From Oscillospiraceae bacterium (GTDB lineage: Bacteria; Bacillota; Clostridia; Oscillospirales; Ruminococcaceae): a DNA stretch of 64,000 nucleotides. The position numbers were made by a program, and so were the translations under genes. Positions 17,082 to 26,839 of the stretch are shown here, piece after piece; within the stretch, counting starts at the first letter, position 1, and every line of letters begins with the position of its first letter. Location of the stretch: the NCBI GenBank assembly GCA_017518255.1, contig JAFWVK010000044.1:1-64000 (forward strand). The letters run 5' to 3'. Under the pieces are notes generated by a model. The model searched no databases. It was not told the DNA's origin and worked only from the letters and a program-made list of their open reading frames with translations.

Positions 17082-17117
17082 ACATACTCCTTTACTGATG
17101 AAACACATCATGCCCGG

Positions 17118-17140
17118 AGAAAAAGAATCCGTGCGGATTC
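17118..17140 (-). terminator. Possible terminator or attenuator before the ParB-BMP gene
   Basis: Reading the minus strand, the stem GAATCC-gcac-GGATTC is followed by TCTTTTTCTCC. It follows the flavodoxin-fold gene and lies 37 bp before the next start codon. It may terminate the upstream gene or attenuate the downstream one. Confidence 0.45.
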
Positions 17141-17198
17141 CCTTTCTTTTATAACAGAGGGCACGGGAACGGACGGTAGACGGAAGAACAGGTTTGGG

Positions 17199-17771
17199 CT
17201 ACTGAGATGCCTGCTCCGCAGCGGAGATTTCCGACATTGTATTTTGCAGGATTTTTTCCGGATCCGCGCCGTCCAGATCCAGCCCTTCCGCACGGTAATA
17301 CCGGAATTCCGGAATGCCGTAGAAATTCTGAGCCAGTGCTTTCACATATCCTGCGCCGTATTCTTCCGGCAGACGGCTTCCGCCGGATGTCGTCAGATAA
17401 TACAGCTTATTTGCGCGGCAAAGCCCTTTCGGGAATCCGTCCGCCGTATAGGTGAAGGTGATGCCGGTTACGGTAATCTGTTCAAGGTACTGCTTTAAGG
17501 CTGCCGGAAACGACAGGTCATAATAAGGTGCTGCAATGATAACGGTATCGGCGGCGGCAAACTGATTTGCTGCCTGAAAATCCGGCGCATTCCATTCTTC
17601 CGCTGCAATCAGTGCATTTCTGCGCAATAAGAATGCTTCATCGACCTTCGGAAACGTCAGATCGGAAAGTCTGATCTCTTCTGCGGGTTCATCGAGCAGG
17701 GAAAGGAGATATTTCGCAAGCCGTTCGGTTCTGGAATTGCATCTGACACAGGCATTGATAAACAGTATCAT
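17199..17771 (-). CDS. NAD(P)H-dependent flavodoxin-fold oxidoreductase
   Basis: A 190-residue protein of the Flavodoxin_2 / AzoR-like quinone reductase family, expected to bind FMN and reduce quinones or azo compounds. It starts MILFINACVRCNSRTERLAKYLL (phosphate-loop region NACVRCNSRT), with the FMN-contact motif IIAAPYYDLSFPAALKQYLE and the TTSGG loop. The two Cys in the phosphate loop are unusual, as most members have SxR-SxS. A GGAGGACA site precedes the ATG. Confidence 0.85.
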   Translation of the reverse strand: MILFINACVRCNSRTERLAKYLLSLLDEPAEEIRLSDLTFPKVDEAFLLRRNALIAAEEWNAPDFQAANQFAAADTVIIAAPYYDLSFPAALKQYLEQITVTGITFTYTADGFPKGLCRANKLYYLTTSGGSRLPEEYGAGYVKALAQNFYGIPEFRYYRAEGLDLDGADPEKILQNTMSEISAAEQASQ

Positions 17772-17802
17772 ATTGTCCTCCGTGCATGTTTCTGATAAAA
17801 TT

Positions 17803-17831
17803 ATTATAACATAACGTCAGCGGAAATACAA
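17803..17831 (-). promoter_or_regulatory. Promoter of the flavodoxin-fold oxidoreductase gene
   Basis: Minus strand TTGTAT (17831-17826), 17-bp spacer, TATAAT (17808-17803), with TGT before the -10. Confidence 0.7.
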
Positions 17832-17985
17832 GCAGGAATACAGATTATTCTGCGGCCGGTTTCGGCTTGAGCGGAGAATGCTGTCAAAGCGGGGGATCTG
17901 TATCCGGCTCAGGTCAAAAAGCGAGCGTGATAAGCGGAGGTTTTTGTGCATATCTCTGATTTGTGTGAAAAGATGAAGAAAAGAC

Positions 17986-18013
17986 TTGATTTTTTTCCGA
18001 AACATGGTACAAT
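17986..18013 (+). promoter_or_regulatory. SigA promoter of groES-groEL
   Basis: TTGATT (17986-17991), 16-bp spacer, TACAAT (18008-18013), with TGG before the -10. It lies immediately upstream of the CIRCE operator. Confidence 0.8.
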
Positions 18014-18017
18014 AGAT

Positions 18018-18044
18018 TTAGCACTCAAAGATATTGAGTGCTAA
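18018..18044 (+). promoter_or_regulatory. CIRCE operator (HrcA binding site)
   Basis: Exact consensus inverted repeat TTAGCACTC-N9-GAGTGCTAA. Its position at the transcription start predicts HrcA repression that is relieved by heat shock. Confidence 0.97.
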
Positions 18045-18395
<351 letters not shown>

Positions 18396-18421
18396 GCCGT
18401 ATGCCGGCATTCACTTTCTGA

Positions 18422-20062
<1,641 letters not shown>

Positions 20063-20070
20063 TTCAATGC

Positions 20071-20110
20071 AAAAAGCCGTACCTGCTGTTTCAGCAGGTA
20101 CGGCTTTTTT
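20071..20110. terminator. Bidirectional terminator after groEL
   Basis: 18-bp perfect arms (aaaaagccgtacctgctg / cagcaggtacggcttttt) around a TTT loop. T and A runs on both sides let it also serve the convergent minus-strand gene. Confidence 0.95.
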
Positions 20111-20114
20111 ACGG

Positions 20115-20843
20115 TTATACGGATAGGAACGATGCGGGTTCGGCATTAGAGAGCAGCATTCCGGAATTGTTCTTGATTCTGCGGTAGAACTGCGCAGGCA
20201 GGCTGCGCTGAATCAGCCGCATTGCCTCTGTGAAGTGCAGAGGAAGACCGACTGAGCGAGTGCCGGTCGCAACAAAATGCGCATATTGATTTGCAAGCAG
20301 ATACAGGGAGAGCTTGCGGTTTTCCTGCTGAATGATCCCGTCAATCGAAATCTGGAGCAGCATACCGGTGTGCCGCAGGGTAATCCAGTCTTCCGGCGAC
20401 CAGAGATTGAAGAGACGGTCGATATCTGCGGCTATCGGAAAGAGTCCGCTGACGATTTGCAGCCGCTTGATTTCCTCGCAAAGCTCTGCGGAAACCTTTT
20501 CGTTCGGCAGATCAATCAGCAGATATTCCGAATCTCCCAGTACAAACGGTTTCAGTTCACGCGGATGCTCAATGCAGTATGTAAAAGGCAAAACCGCGCC
20601 CTTGACAATCCGCATCGGCACGGACACTTTGCTGAGTGCTTTCAGTTTTTCGTCGCGCAGCGCGAGAAAATCTTCCGGGGAATACTGTTCCGGGTCGAAA
20701 AACGGTGCAGCAGCGGCGATTTTGATATTGCTTTCCCGGAAATCAGCGGTACGGGCGGCGGCATTTTCTTCCGAAAGGGTTCCTCCGCCGACGGCGGGCA
20801 GTCCGGGCAGCAGATTCGCATGGATATCCACATAGTAATTCAT
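20115..20843 (-). CDS. Degenerate CpsB/CapC-type (PHP-fold) protein tyrosine phosphatase homologue
   Basis: A 242-residue protein matching the overall plan of CpsB/CapC phosphatases, which normally begin D(I/H)HCHILPGxDDG. Here the start is DIHANLLPGLPAVGGG: the second metal-binding His is Asn and the DD pair is lost. A later segment, LLIDLPNEKVSAELCEEIKRL, keeps the family layout, and C-terminal VATGTRSVGLPLHFTEAM replaces the usual ASDAHN-type motif. It is therefore probably a non-catalytic homologue. No capsule genes are nearby. It has its own strong promoter and is convergent with groEL. Confidence 0.7.
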   Translation of the reverse strand: MNYYVDIHANLLPGLPAVGGGTLSEENAAARTADFRESNIKIAAAAPFFDPEQYSPEDFLALRDEKLKALSKVSVPMRIVKGAVLPFTYCIEHPRELKPFVLGDSEYLLIDLPNEKVSAELCEEIKRLQIVSGLFPIAADIDRLFNLWSPEDWITLRHTGMLLQISIDGIIQQENRKLSLYLLANQYAHFVATGTRSVGLPLHFTEAMRLIQRSLPAQFYRRIKNNSGMLLSNAEPASFLSV

Positions 20844-20894
20844 TTGCCCTGTTCACTCCCTTTCTGTTTCATTTCCGGCATTCAATACAATTTT

Positions 20895-20923
20895 ATTGTA
20901 TCACAAAAATGGTTGCCTGTCAA
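20895..20923 (-). promoter_or_regulatory. Strong promoter of the CpsB-like gene
   Basis: Minus strand: consensus TTGACA (20923-20918), 17-bp spacer, TACAAT (20900-20895), with TGA extended -10. Confidence 0.85.
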
Positions 20924-21141
20924 TAATTTATTGATAATTTGTGAACGGCTGTGAATAAATGATGAATAGCATCCGGACGGCTTTTGTCGTGCAAAATGAC
21001 GAAAAGCCCGGTTTCGGCATTTGCTTTTACAGAATGCATCCGAAGCGCAGGAGGGGGTTTGAGCCGGAGTTTACGGCCATTCCGGCGGAGATGCCTTATG
21101 GAAATAAATGATGGCGCTGCAGGGAAATGGCTTTTTTCCCA

Positions 21142-21170
21142 TTGACAAAAGACAGGAATCATGATACAAT
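21142..21170 (+). promoter_or_regulatory. Strong promoter of the GGDEF/EAL operon
   Basis: Consensus TTGACA (21142-21147), 17-bp spacer, TACAAT (21165-21170), with TGA extended -10. It has the same elements as the divergent promoter at 20895-20923. The 220 bp between them hold no gene. Confidence 0.88.
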
Positions 21171-21210
21171 ATCTGTAAATACAAACTGAAGCGGAAAGGA
21201 GGAATTTTGT

Positions 21211-24200
21211 ATGCTTTGCGGCAGACATGTATATGCACTCTGTACCTCCCGGATTCACAATCCGGAAGTGCTCGAAAGCGTGACGGCTTTTGTCGGTGAG
21301 GCGCAGAAGCGCGGTTATTCCGTTCTTGTGTTCAACTCCAGCCTCGAACGGGATGACGGCGGAAAAAGCGGCAGCTGCTGTTACAGGATCTATGATCTGA
21401 TCCCCTTTGATATTGTCGATCTGATCGTCATGATGCCGGAGACGTTCCATAACAGCACCGTGACGGCGAACCTCATGCAGCTTGCAAGGACACACAAAAT
21501 TCCGATATTATCATATGACGGAAAGCTGGAGGATGTTCCTTCGGTTTACTCCTATTCCTATAAAGCGTTCAACAGTCTGCTTGACCATGTGTTCGGGACG
21601 CACAAATGTTCAAGGGTGAATCTGATGACCGGCATCCGCGGCAATTACGGCTCGGAATGCATGGTGATGGCGTATCGCGAGGCACTGCGCAAATACGGAA
21701 TTCCGTTTGACGAGAACCGTGTCGGATACGGCGATTACTGGGAATATCCCGCTGCAAAAGAGGCGGAGCGCTTCCTTGCACTGGATACGCCTGAGGCAAT
21801 TGTCTGCGTGAATGACGAAATGGCGCTGGCGGTCTGCTCCGTGCTGCGCAGGCACGGACTGCGCGTGCCGGAGGATGTGATTGTGACCGGCTCGGACGGC
21901 ATTGTCCGAGAGCGCTGTCATTCCCCCCGTCTTACAACCTGCGTGAAGGATTATGTCAAGCTCAGCACTGTCGCACTGGATACTGCCGAGCTGATTCTGG
22001 ACGGAGAGAACGTCAATCTCGATATCGAAATCAAACCGGTTCTGCGTGTTTCGGAATCCTGCGGATGCTTTGTTACGGAGCAGCAGGATCAGAATGAAGC
22101 AATTCAGATGCTGTATCAAAGAGTCAAAATCAGCGTTGAGCAGGAGTCGGAGGAGCATTGGATCCTCGGAGACGTTCTGGAACGGAAACAGCAGACGGTC
22201 ATGGATTTTCTGGACATCCTCGGCTCCCATATTCCGGAGGAATCCTGCCTTTGTCTGCGGGATTGTCTTTCTCCCGATCTAAGCGGGGAGATTTTGCAGC
22301 ATTTTGGGGAGGAAACCGAGCTGATCAGCACGGTGACACAATCCGGACGCGAAAAGAAATTTTCCATCATCCAGCGAAAAAAGCTGATTCCGGAACTGGA
22401 GCAGATTCTGACGGCAGGGAAGCCGGTGTTCCTGAATGCAGTCTATTTTCAGGATGAAGTATACGGGTATTATGCCTATTTCGGCGGGAATCTGGATGTT
22501 GAGTGCTTTAAGCTCCCCAAACGGATTCATACAGCGGGCAATGTCATCGGCTCCAGTCTTGCCATCACAAGACTTCAGGGCGTCAATTCCCGGCTGCTCG
22601 CTGCCCGTGTCCGTGATTCCCTGACCGGTATGCTGAATCTCTCCGGTGTGATGAAGGTTCTGGCAGAGCGGATCCGCGCCGAGCGGCATGAAGAGGAAAA
22701 TCTGACAATGGTCGTGATCGGTCTGAACCGTCTGCGGCAGATTAACAGCATCTTCGGCAGAGATGAGGGGGATCAGGCGCTGCTGAGTCTTGCAAATGCC
22801 ATTACGGACAGCATCGACAGCGATGTAACGGCTGCAAGGATCGGCGGCGATGAATTCCTGATTGCATTTTTCAGTTCCCATATTCGCATGAATACCGCTG
22901 ATGCGCTCATCAGTGTTCTGAAAAAGCGTCTGCAAAGCTATAATCAGGTTTCCGGAAAGAGCTATACGATTGAAGTGTCCATCGGCAGAGTGACATCTAA
23001 AATTTCTGCGGCGCTCTCTTTAGAGAGTATGCTGAACGAGGCTGTCACGATCAAGGATACCGCGCCGGTGAACAAGCGGCAAATGAACGATACGCACGGC
23101 GTAGAGGTGAGCGATGCGGACCGCAAGCTGATGGAGCGCGTGCTGAATGAGAATCTGCTGACTTATAATTTCCAGCCGATTGTCAATGCACAGAACGGTC
23201 AGATTTATGCCTATGAGGCGCTGATGCGGATTACGGGCGGCGTGAAAATTCCGCCGCTGATGCTGCTCAGCTATGCGTCCGGTGCAGGACGGCTTTATGA
23301 GATCGAATGGCTGACCTATAACAACGTGCTGAAAGCAGTTCGCGCTCAGATCGAGAAATTCCGGGACAAAAAGATTTTTGTGAACAGCATTCCGGGACAT
23401 TTCCTCTCGGATACGGATTTTGATAAACTGCGTGAGCAGTATGCCGACATTCTTCCGAAGCTTGTGGTTGAATTTACCGAGCAGGCGGAGACGGAAGGCG
23501 AGGAGCTGCATAAAATCCAGGCACGCTGCTCCGCGCATCACATGGATATTGCCGTTGACGATTACGGAACGGGATACTCCAATATCTCCAATCTGCTGCG
23601 GTATTCCCCGAATTACGTGAAAATCGACCGCAGCCTGATTTCCAATATTCACGAGGAACCCAAAAAGCAGCATTTTGTCACCAATATCATTGATTTTGCG
23701 CACGCAAACGGCTTTATGGCACTGGCGGAAGGTGTAGAGACAGCGGAAGAACTGCGCGCTGTAATCCGTTTCGGCGCAGACCTGATACAAGGCAATTATA
23801 CTGCGGTGCCGTCGGAGAACCCGCAGGAGACGATCTCCGACCGGATTGCCGCCCAGATCAGCAAATTCAGCGCAAGTGCCGCAAAGCAGATTATGCAGAA
23901 AACCTATATGCCGGCAGCGGGAGAAATCAGCTTCGAGCTTCCGCATCTGGATGCGGAGCATTATACAGATCTGCTGATTTCTCAGCAGGAAGCAGAAATC
24001 ATCGGAGAATTCGGTTCATCCTCTGCGGTGCATATTAAAATCAAGGACGATCTCGATACCCATATTGTTCTGCGAAATGTGCATTTCAATGCGCCGCAGC
24101 AGGGCGCTGCAATTCAGCTCGGAAGGAACTGCCGCGTCACACTGGAATTTCAGGGCGATAACCGGATGGATGCCGGCGGCATTCTGGTTCCGGAGAGCAG

Positions 24201-24930
24201 CTCACTGAATCTCACCGGACGCGGGAACCTCAGTATCCGCGCCGATGATACCAAGGCATTTGCAATCGGAAACGATCCGGATTATGCATGCGGAAGCATC
24301 AGCATTGATCTTGCGGGATGTCTGAACATTATTTCCAACGGCAGCCAGACCGCCGGAATCGGAGGCGGAATCGGAAAAGGGCAGCGCATCAGTATCTGCG
24401 GAACAAAGGTGTTTATGGAGATGTCCGGAAAAGAGGGCGTCGGAATCGGCGTTCTGGACGGCAATGCCGAAATCGAGCTTTCCGGATGCGAAGCGGATTT
24501 CGGACTGCGTATCGCAAAGAGCATCGCTGTCGGTTCCTGCGAAGGTGCCCCGAAGGTGCTGTGTACGACGGCAAGTCTGACCGTCCGAAGCTCCGGAAAC
24601 TTTGTCGGCTGTATCGGCTCTGTGACCGGCGGCGGCAGTATTTCTCTGAAAGATTCGGCACTGGATACCGAGATGACCGGTCAGAATATTCTGGCGGTCG
24701 GCTCCGGAGACGGCGCACCTGAGATCAATCTTCGGAAAACGGCGGTGAATATCCGCGCGGAAGGTACCAGAGCTATGGACTTCGGCAGCTACGTATCCGA
24801 TGCTGCTCTGACAATTGTGGACAGTGATATGGATATTAATATTCAAAGTGCGAAGGCACTGCATTTTGCCGCAGATCCGAATTACCGGATTATCAGCGGC
24901 GGCAGTCTTGCGGTTGTGATTAACCAATGA
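21211..24930 (+). CDS. LacI-type sensor / GGDEF / EAL / beta-helix-like cyclic-di-GMP protein
   Basis: A 1239-residue cytoplasmic protein with no signal peptide or TM. Residues 1-290 resemble the ligand-binding fold of LacI regulators (GYSVLVFNSS, VCVNDEMALAV, SPRLTTCVKDYVK, final VSESCGC) but lack the HTH. About 290-460 is a GAF-like linker. The GGDEF motif is intact at 545-549, with no clear RxxD inhibitory site. The EAL domain has EAL at 669-671, FVNSIPGH, VVEFTEQ, DDYGTGYSN at 783, YVKIDR and ALAEGVE, so both synthase and phosphodiesterase motifs look preserved. From about 945 the chain becomes short beta repeats rich in Gly/Ser (GIGGGIGKGQRISICG, VGIGVLDGNAEIELSG), resembling a parallel beta-helix. 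The stop overlaps plsY by 4 bp. Confidence 0.92.
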   Translation: MLCGRHVYALCTSRIHNPEVLESVTAFVGEAQKRGYSVLVFNSSLERDDGGKSGSCCYRIYDLIPFDIVDLIVMMPETFHNSTVTANLMQLARTHKIPILSYDGKLEDVPSVYSYSYKAFNSLLDHVFGTHKCSRVNLMTGIRGNYGSECMVMAYREALRKYGIPFDENRVGYGDYWEYPAAKEAERFLALDTPEAIVCVNDEMALAVCSVLRRHGLRVPEDVIVTGSDGIVRERCHSPRLTTCVKDYVKLSTVALDTAELILDGENVNLDIEIKPVLRVSESCGCFVTEQQDQNEAIQMLYQRVKISVEQESEEHWILGDVLERKQQTVMDFLDILGSHIPEESCLCLRDCLSPDLSGEILQHFGEETELISTVTQSGREKKFSIIQRKKLIPELEQILTAGKPVFLNAVYFQDEVYGYYAYFGGNLDVECFKLPKRIHTAGNVIGSSLAITRLQGVNSRLLAARVRDSLTGMLNLSGVMKVLAERIRAERHEEENLTMVVIGLNRLRQINSIFGRDEGDQALLSLANAITDSIDSDVTAARIGGDEFLIAFFSSHIRMNTADALISVLKKRLQSYNQVSGKSYTIEVSIGRVTSKISAALSLESMLNEAVTIKDTAPVNKRQMNDTHGVEVSDADRKLMERVLNENLLTYNFQPIVNAQNGQIYAYEALMRITGGVKIPPLMLLSYASGAGRLYEIEWLTYNNVLKAVRAQIEKFRDKKIFVNSIPGHFLSDTDFDKLREQYADILPKLVVEFTEQAETEGEELHKIQARCSAHHMDIAVDDYGTGYSNISNLLRYSPNYVKIDRSLISNIHEEPKKQHFVTNIIDFAHANGFMALAEGVETAEELRAVIRFGADLIQGNYTAVPSENPQETISDRIAAQISKFSASAAKQIMQKTYMPAAGEISFELPHLDAEHYTDLLISQQEAEIIGEFGSSSAVHIKIKDDLDTHIVLRNVHFNAPQQGAAIQLGRNCRVTLEFQGDNRMDAGGILVPESSSLNLTGRGNLSIRADDTKAFAIGNDPDYACGSISIDLAGCLNIISNGSQTAGIGGGIGKGQRISICGTKVFMEMSGKEGVGIGVLDGNAEIELSGCEADFGLRIAKSIAVGSCEGAPKVLCTTASLTVRSSGNFVGCIGSVTGGGSISLKDSALDTEMTGQNILAVGSGDGAPEINLRKTAVNIRAEGTRAMDFGSYVSDAALTIVDSDMDINIQSAKALHFAADPNYRIISGGSLAVVINQ

Positions 24931-25568
24931 GCAGGCAGGAGGTTTTGTGGTATGCCGGAACCGCACTCTGCGGTTATTTGCTCGGCTGCATCAATACAGC
25001 GGCAATTCTGGCACGCGCGAAAGGATTCGATATCCGGAAAAAAGGCTCCGGAAATGCCGGTGCGTCCAATGCACTCCTGACAATGGGGCGCAAAGCGGCG
25101 GTCTGCTCGGCAGGCGTGGATATCCTGAAAGCCTTTCTTCCGGTGTTTCTGCTGATGCATGTGATACACGGACCGGTTCCGCATCTGCCGGTGCTTGCCG
25201 GCGGCATGGCGATTATGGGGCATATGTTCCCGTTCTGGATGCAGTTCCGCGGCGGCAAGGGCTTTGCTTCCCTGCTCGGTCTGGCGCTTGGGCTGGATTG
25301 GCGCTGCTTTCTGGTCTGCATCGGCTTTGTCGGCATCTATCTGCTGACGCTGCGCTATATTGCGCTCGCTTCGATGACCTGTGCCGTGCTGCTTCCGGTC
25401 TGGCACTGGATCACAGTCAGAAATCTGCCGGAAACACTGATGCTTGTATTCGTGTCCGCCGTAATTCTGTTCCGGCACAGGGAAAATATCATTGGAATTA
25501 TCAACGGTACGGAGATTAAATTCCGCGACAAAGGAGGAAAAAAACATGAAAATTCTCGTCGTGATTGA
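24927..25568 (+). CDS. plsY: Glycerol-3-phosphate acyltransferase PlsY
   Basis: Membrane enzyme transferring acyl from acyl-phosphate to glycerol 3-phosphate, the first step of phospholipid synthesis. It has several TM helices and the three PlsY motifs: GSGNAGASN, GHMFPFWMQFRGGKGFA, and a C-terminal HRENI segment. The length of 213 residues is normal, but the last ~15 residues (KFRDKGGKKHENSRRD) overlap the next gene by 23 bp. The ATGA overlap with the GGDEF/EAL gene implies translational coupling of cyclic-di-GMP turnover and phospholipid synthesis genes. Confidence 0.95.
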   Translation: MSRQEVLWYAGTALCGYLLGCINTAAILARAKGFDIRKKGSGNAGASNALLTMGRKAAVCSAGVDILKAFLPVFLLMHVIHGPVPHLPVLAGGMAIMGHMFPFWMQFRGGKGFASLLGLALGLDWRCFLVCIGFVGIYLLTLRYIALASMTCAVLLPVWHWITVRNLPETLMLVFVSAVILFRHRENIIGIINGTEIKFRDKGGKKHENSRRD

Positions 25569-26082
25569 TATGCAGAAGGATTTTACAACCGGCGCGCTCG
25601 GCAATCCGGAAACGGCTGCCGTTGTCAAGCCGGTCGCAAAAAAAATCCGGGAATTCCGCGCTGCAGAGCCCGACGGTTTAATTGTTGCAACGCTTGACAC
25701 GCATACAGAAGATTATCTCAATACGCAGGAGGGCAGCTTTTTGCCTGTCCCGCACTGCATCAAGGGCTCTGACGGCTGGCGTCTGGAGGAAGAAGTCGCG
25801 GAGGCGCTCGGACCGGATGCTGTGATTACGGAAAAAGGTACATTCGGCGCAATCCGTCTGCCGGAACTGATCGGCACAGGCAGAAACATTGATGAAATTC
25901 AGATGATCGGTGTCTGCACGGATATCTGCGTGATTTCCAATGCCATGATTCTGAAAGCCGCATTTCCGGAGGTTCCGCTGCGGATTGTTGCGGACTGCTG
26001 CGCCGGCGTCACGCCGGAGAGCCATCAGAATGCGCTTGCTGCCATGCGGATGTGTCAGATGATTGTTTCGGAAACCGAATAA
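25546..26082 (+). CDS. Isochorismatase-family cysteine hydrolase (nicotinamidase-like)
   Basis: A 178-residue alpha/beta hydrolase. The catalytic triad is visible: Asp in VVIDMQKDF, Lys in ITEKGTFG and Cys in GVCTDICV, followed by the conserved cis-peptide region. D..H residues (TLDTHTEDY, PVPHCIKG) are consistent with the metal site of nicotinamidases (PncA), which deamidate nicotinamide for NAD salvage; other amidase activities are possible. AAAGGAGG lies 9 bp before the ATG, inside plsY. It is followed by a hairpin terminator. Confidence 0.85.
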   Translation: MKILVVIDMQKDFTTGALGNPETAAVVKPVAKKIREFRAAEPDGLIVATLDTHTEDYLNTQEGSFLPVPHCIKGSDGWRLEEEVAEALGPDAVITEKGTFGAIRLPELIGTGRNIDEIQMIGVCTDICVISNAMILKAAFPEVPLRIVADCCAGVTPESHQNALAAMRMCQMIVSETE

Positions 26083-26088
26083 AGCTGA

Positions 26089-26122
26089 AACCGGCTGCCG
26101 GATGAATTTCCGGCAGCCGGTT
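26089..26122. terminator. Hairpin terminator between convergent genes
   Basis: Perfect 14-bp arms aaccggctgccgga (26089-26102) and tccggcagccggtt (26109-26122) with a 6-nt loop. The U tract is short. Confidence 0.7.
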
Positions 26123-26147
26123 CTGATGAGAGGAGGGGGATGCAGGC

Positions 26148-26357
26148 TCAGGCACCGGCATGCGCCGGGGAGCGATCCCGGAACAGGAACGAAATACACC
26201 AGACAGCAGAAAGTGCTACCAGAATGTAAATCATTCTGCTAATGATGGATGCGGCACCGCCGAACATCCATGCAACGAGATCCAGCTCGAAAATACCGAC
26301 AAGCCCCCAGTTGATACCGCCGATTACCAGCAGGATCAATGCCAGCTTATCCCACAT
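26148..26357 (-). CDS. DUF378 small membrane protein
   Basis: 69 residues with two hydrophobic helices. It matches the DUF378 pattern: LALILLVIGGINWGLVGIF, then LVAWMFGG, and RMIYILVALSAVW. The function of the family is unknown. A GAGGAAA site precedes the ATG. It is a single gene. Confidence 0.9.
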   Translation of the reverse strand: MWDKLALILLVIGGINWGLVGIFELDLVAWMFGGAASIISRMIYILVALSAVWCISFLFRDRSPAHAGA

Positions 26358-26525
26358 TTTGTGTTTCCTCGTTTCGTGAAATTACAGCGCACGGAGCAGA
26401 GCGTGCGCTGCGGAAATCTTCCGGAAACCGCGTGCCGTGTCCGTGTCTGCTCCCCTATTATGCGTGCCGTACAGTGAAATATACAGCCGGATCCGAAAAA
26501 ATTTTTTTCAGCACACAATATGCTC

Positions 26526-26554
26526 TTGATATCTGAAGCAATTTGTGATATAAT
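26526..26554 (+). promoter_or_regulatory. Promoter upstream of the small ORF and ilvE
   Basis: TTGATA (26526-26531), 17-bp spacer, consensus TATAAT (26549-26554), with TGA extended -10. No other promoter was seen before ilvE, so the small ORF and ilvE are probably co-transcribed. Confidence 0.85.
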
Positions 26555-26640
26555 AGAGAAGTGCAGAGGCGCCTTTGTCGGAAACCGGCAGGGAATGCTC
26601 TGCAAATCCAGCCGGTACCGGCAGAATGGAGCGATGATGT

Positions 26641-26769
26641 ATGAAGCTAGTACTGCGAATTCTGCTTTTGCTTGCAATTGCCTGCATGACAGCAGTTTCG
26701 GCAGCTTATGCAGCAAAGCTGTACCGTGAGCGCTATGCACCGCGCTATTTGAAAGGGAATGCCTGCTGA
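26641..26769 (+). CDS. 42-aa Leu-rich small ORF upstream of ilvE
   Basis: The ORF encodes MKLVLRILLLLAIACMTAV followed by SAAYAAKLYRERYAPRYLK and GNAC. GGAG lies 9 bp upstream. Two readings fit. It may be a small single-pass membrane peptide (hydrophobic helix then basic tail). Alternatively it may be a leader peptide for branched-chain control, because codons 3-12 are mostly Leu, Val and Ile (including a CTA) and ilvE follows 70 bp later. A 10-bp stem (26764-26773 with 26782-26791) overlaps its stop codon, but no U tract follows, which weakens the attenuator reading. Confidence 0.6.
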   Translation: MKLVLRILLLLAIACMTAVSAAYAAKLYRERYAPRYLKGNAC

Positions 26770-26839
26770 ACCGCAGTCAGCCGGTTCGGCATGACATATC
26801 AGCAACCAGTAATACTAAACCAGAAAAGAGGAAAAAACA

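Noticed and set aside
15957..17498. 513-residue plus-strand ORF across the BMP gene
   Set aside because: It is antisense to the BMP and flavodoxin genes, has no ribosome site and shows no recognisable domain.
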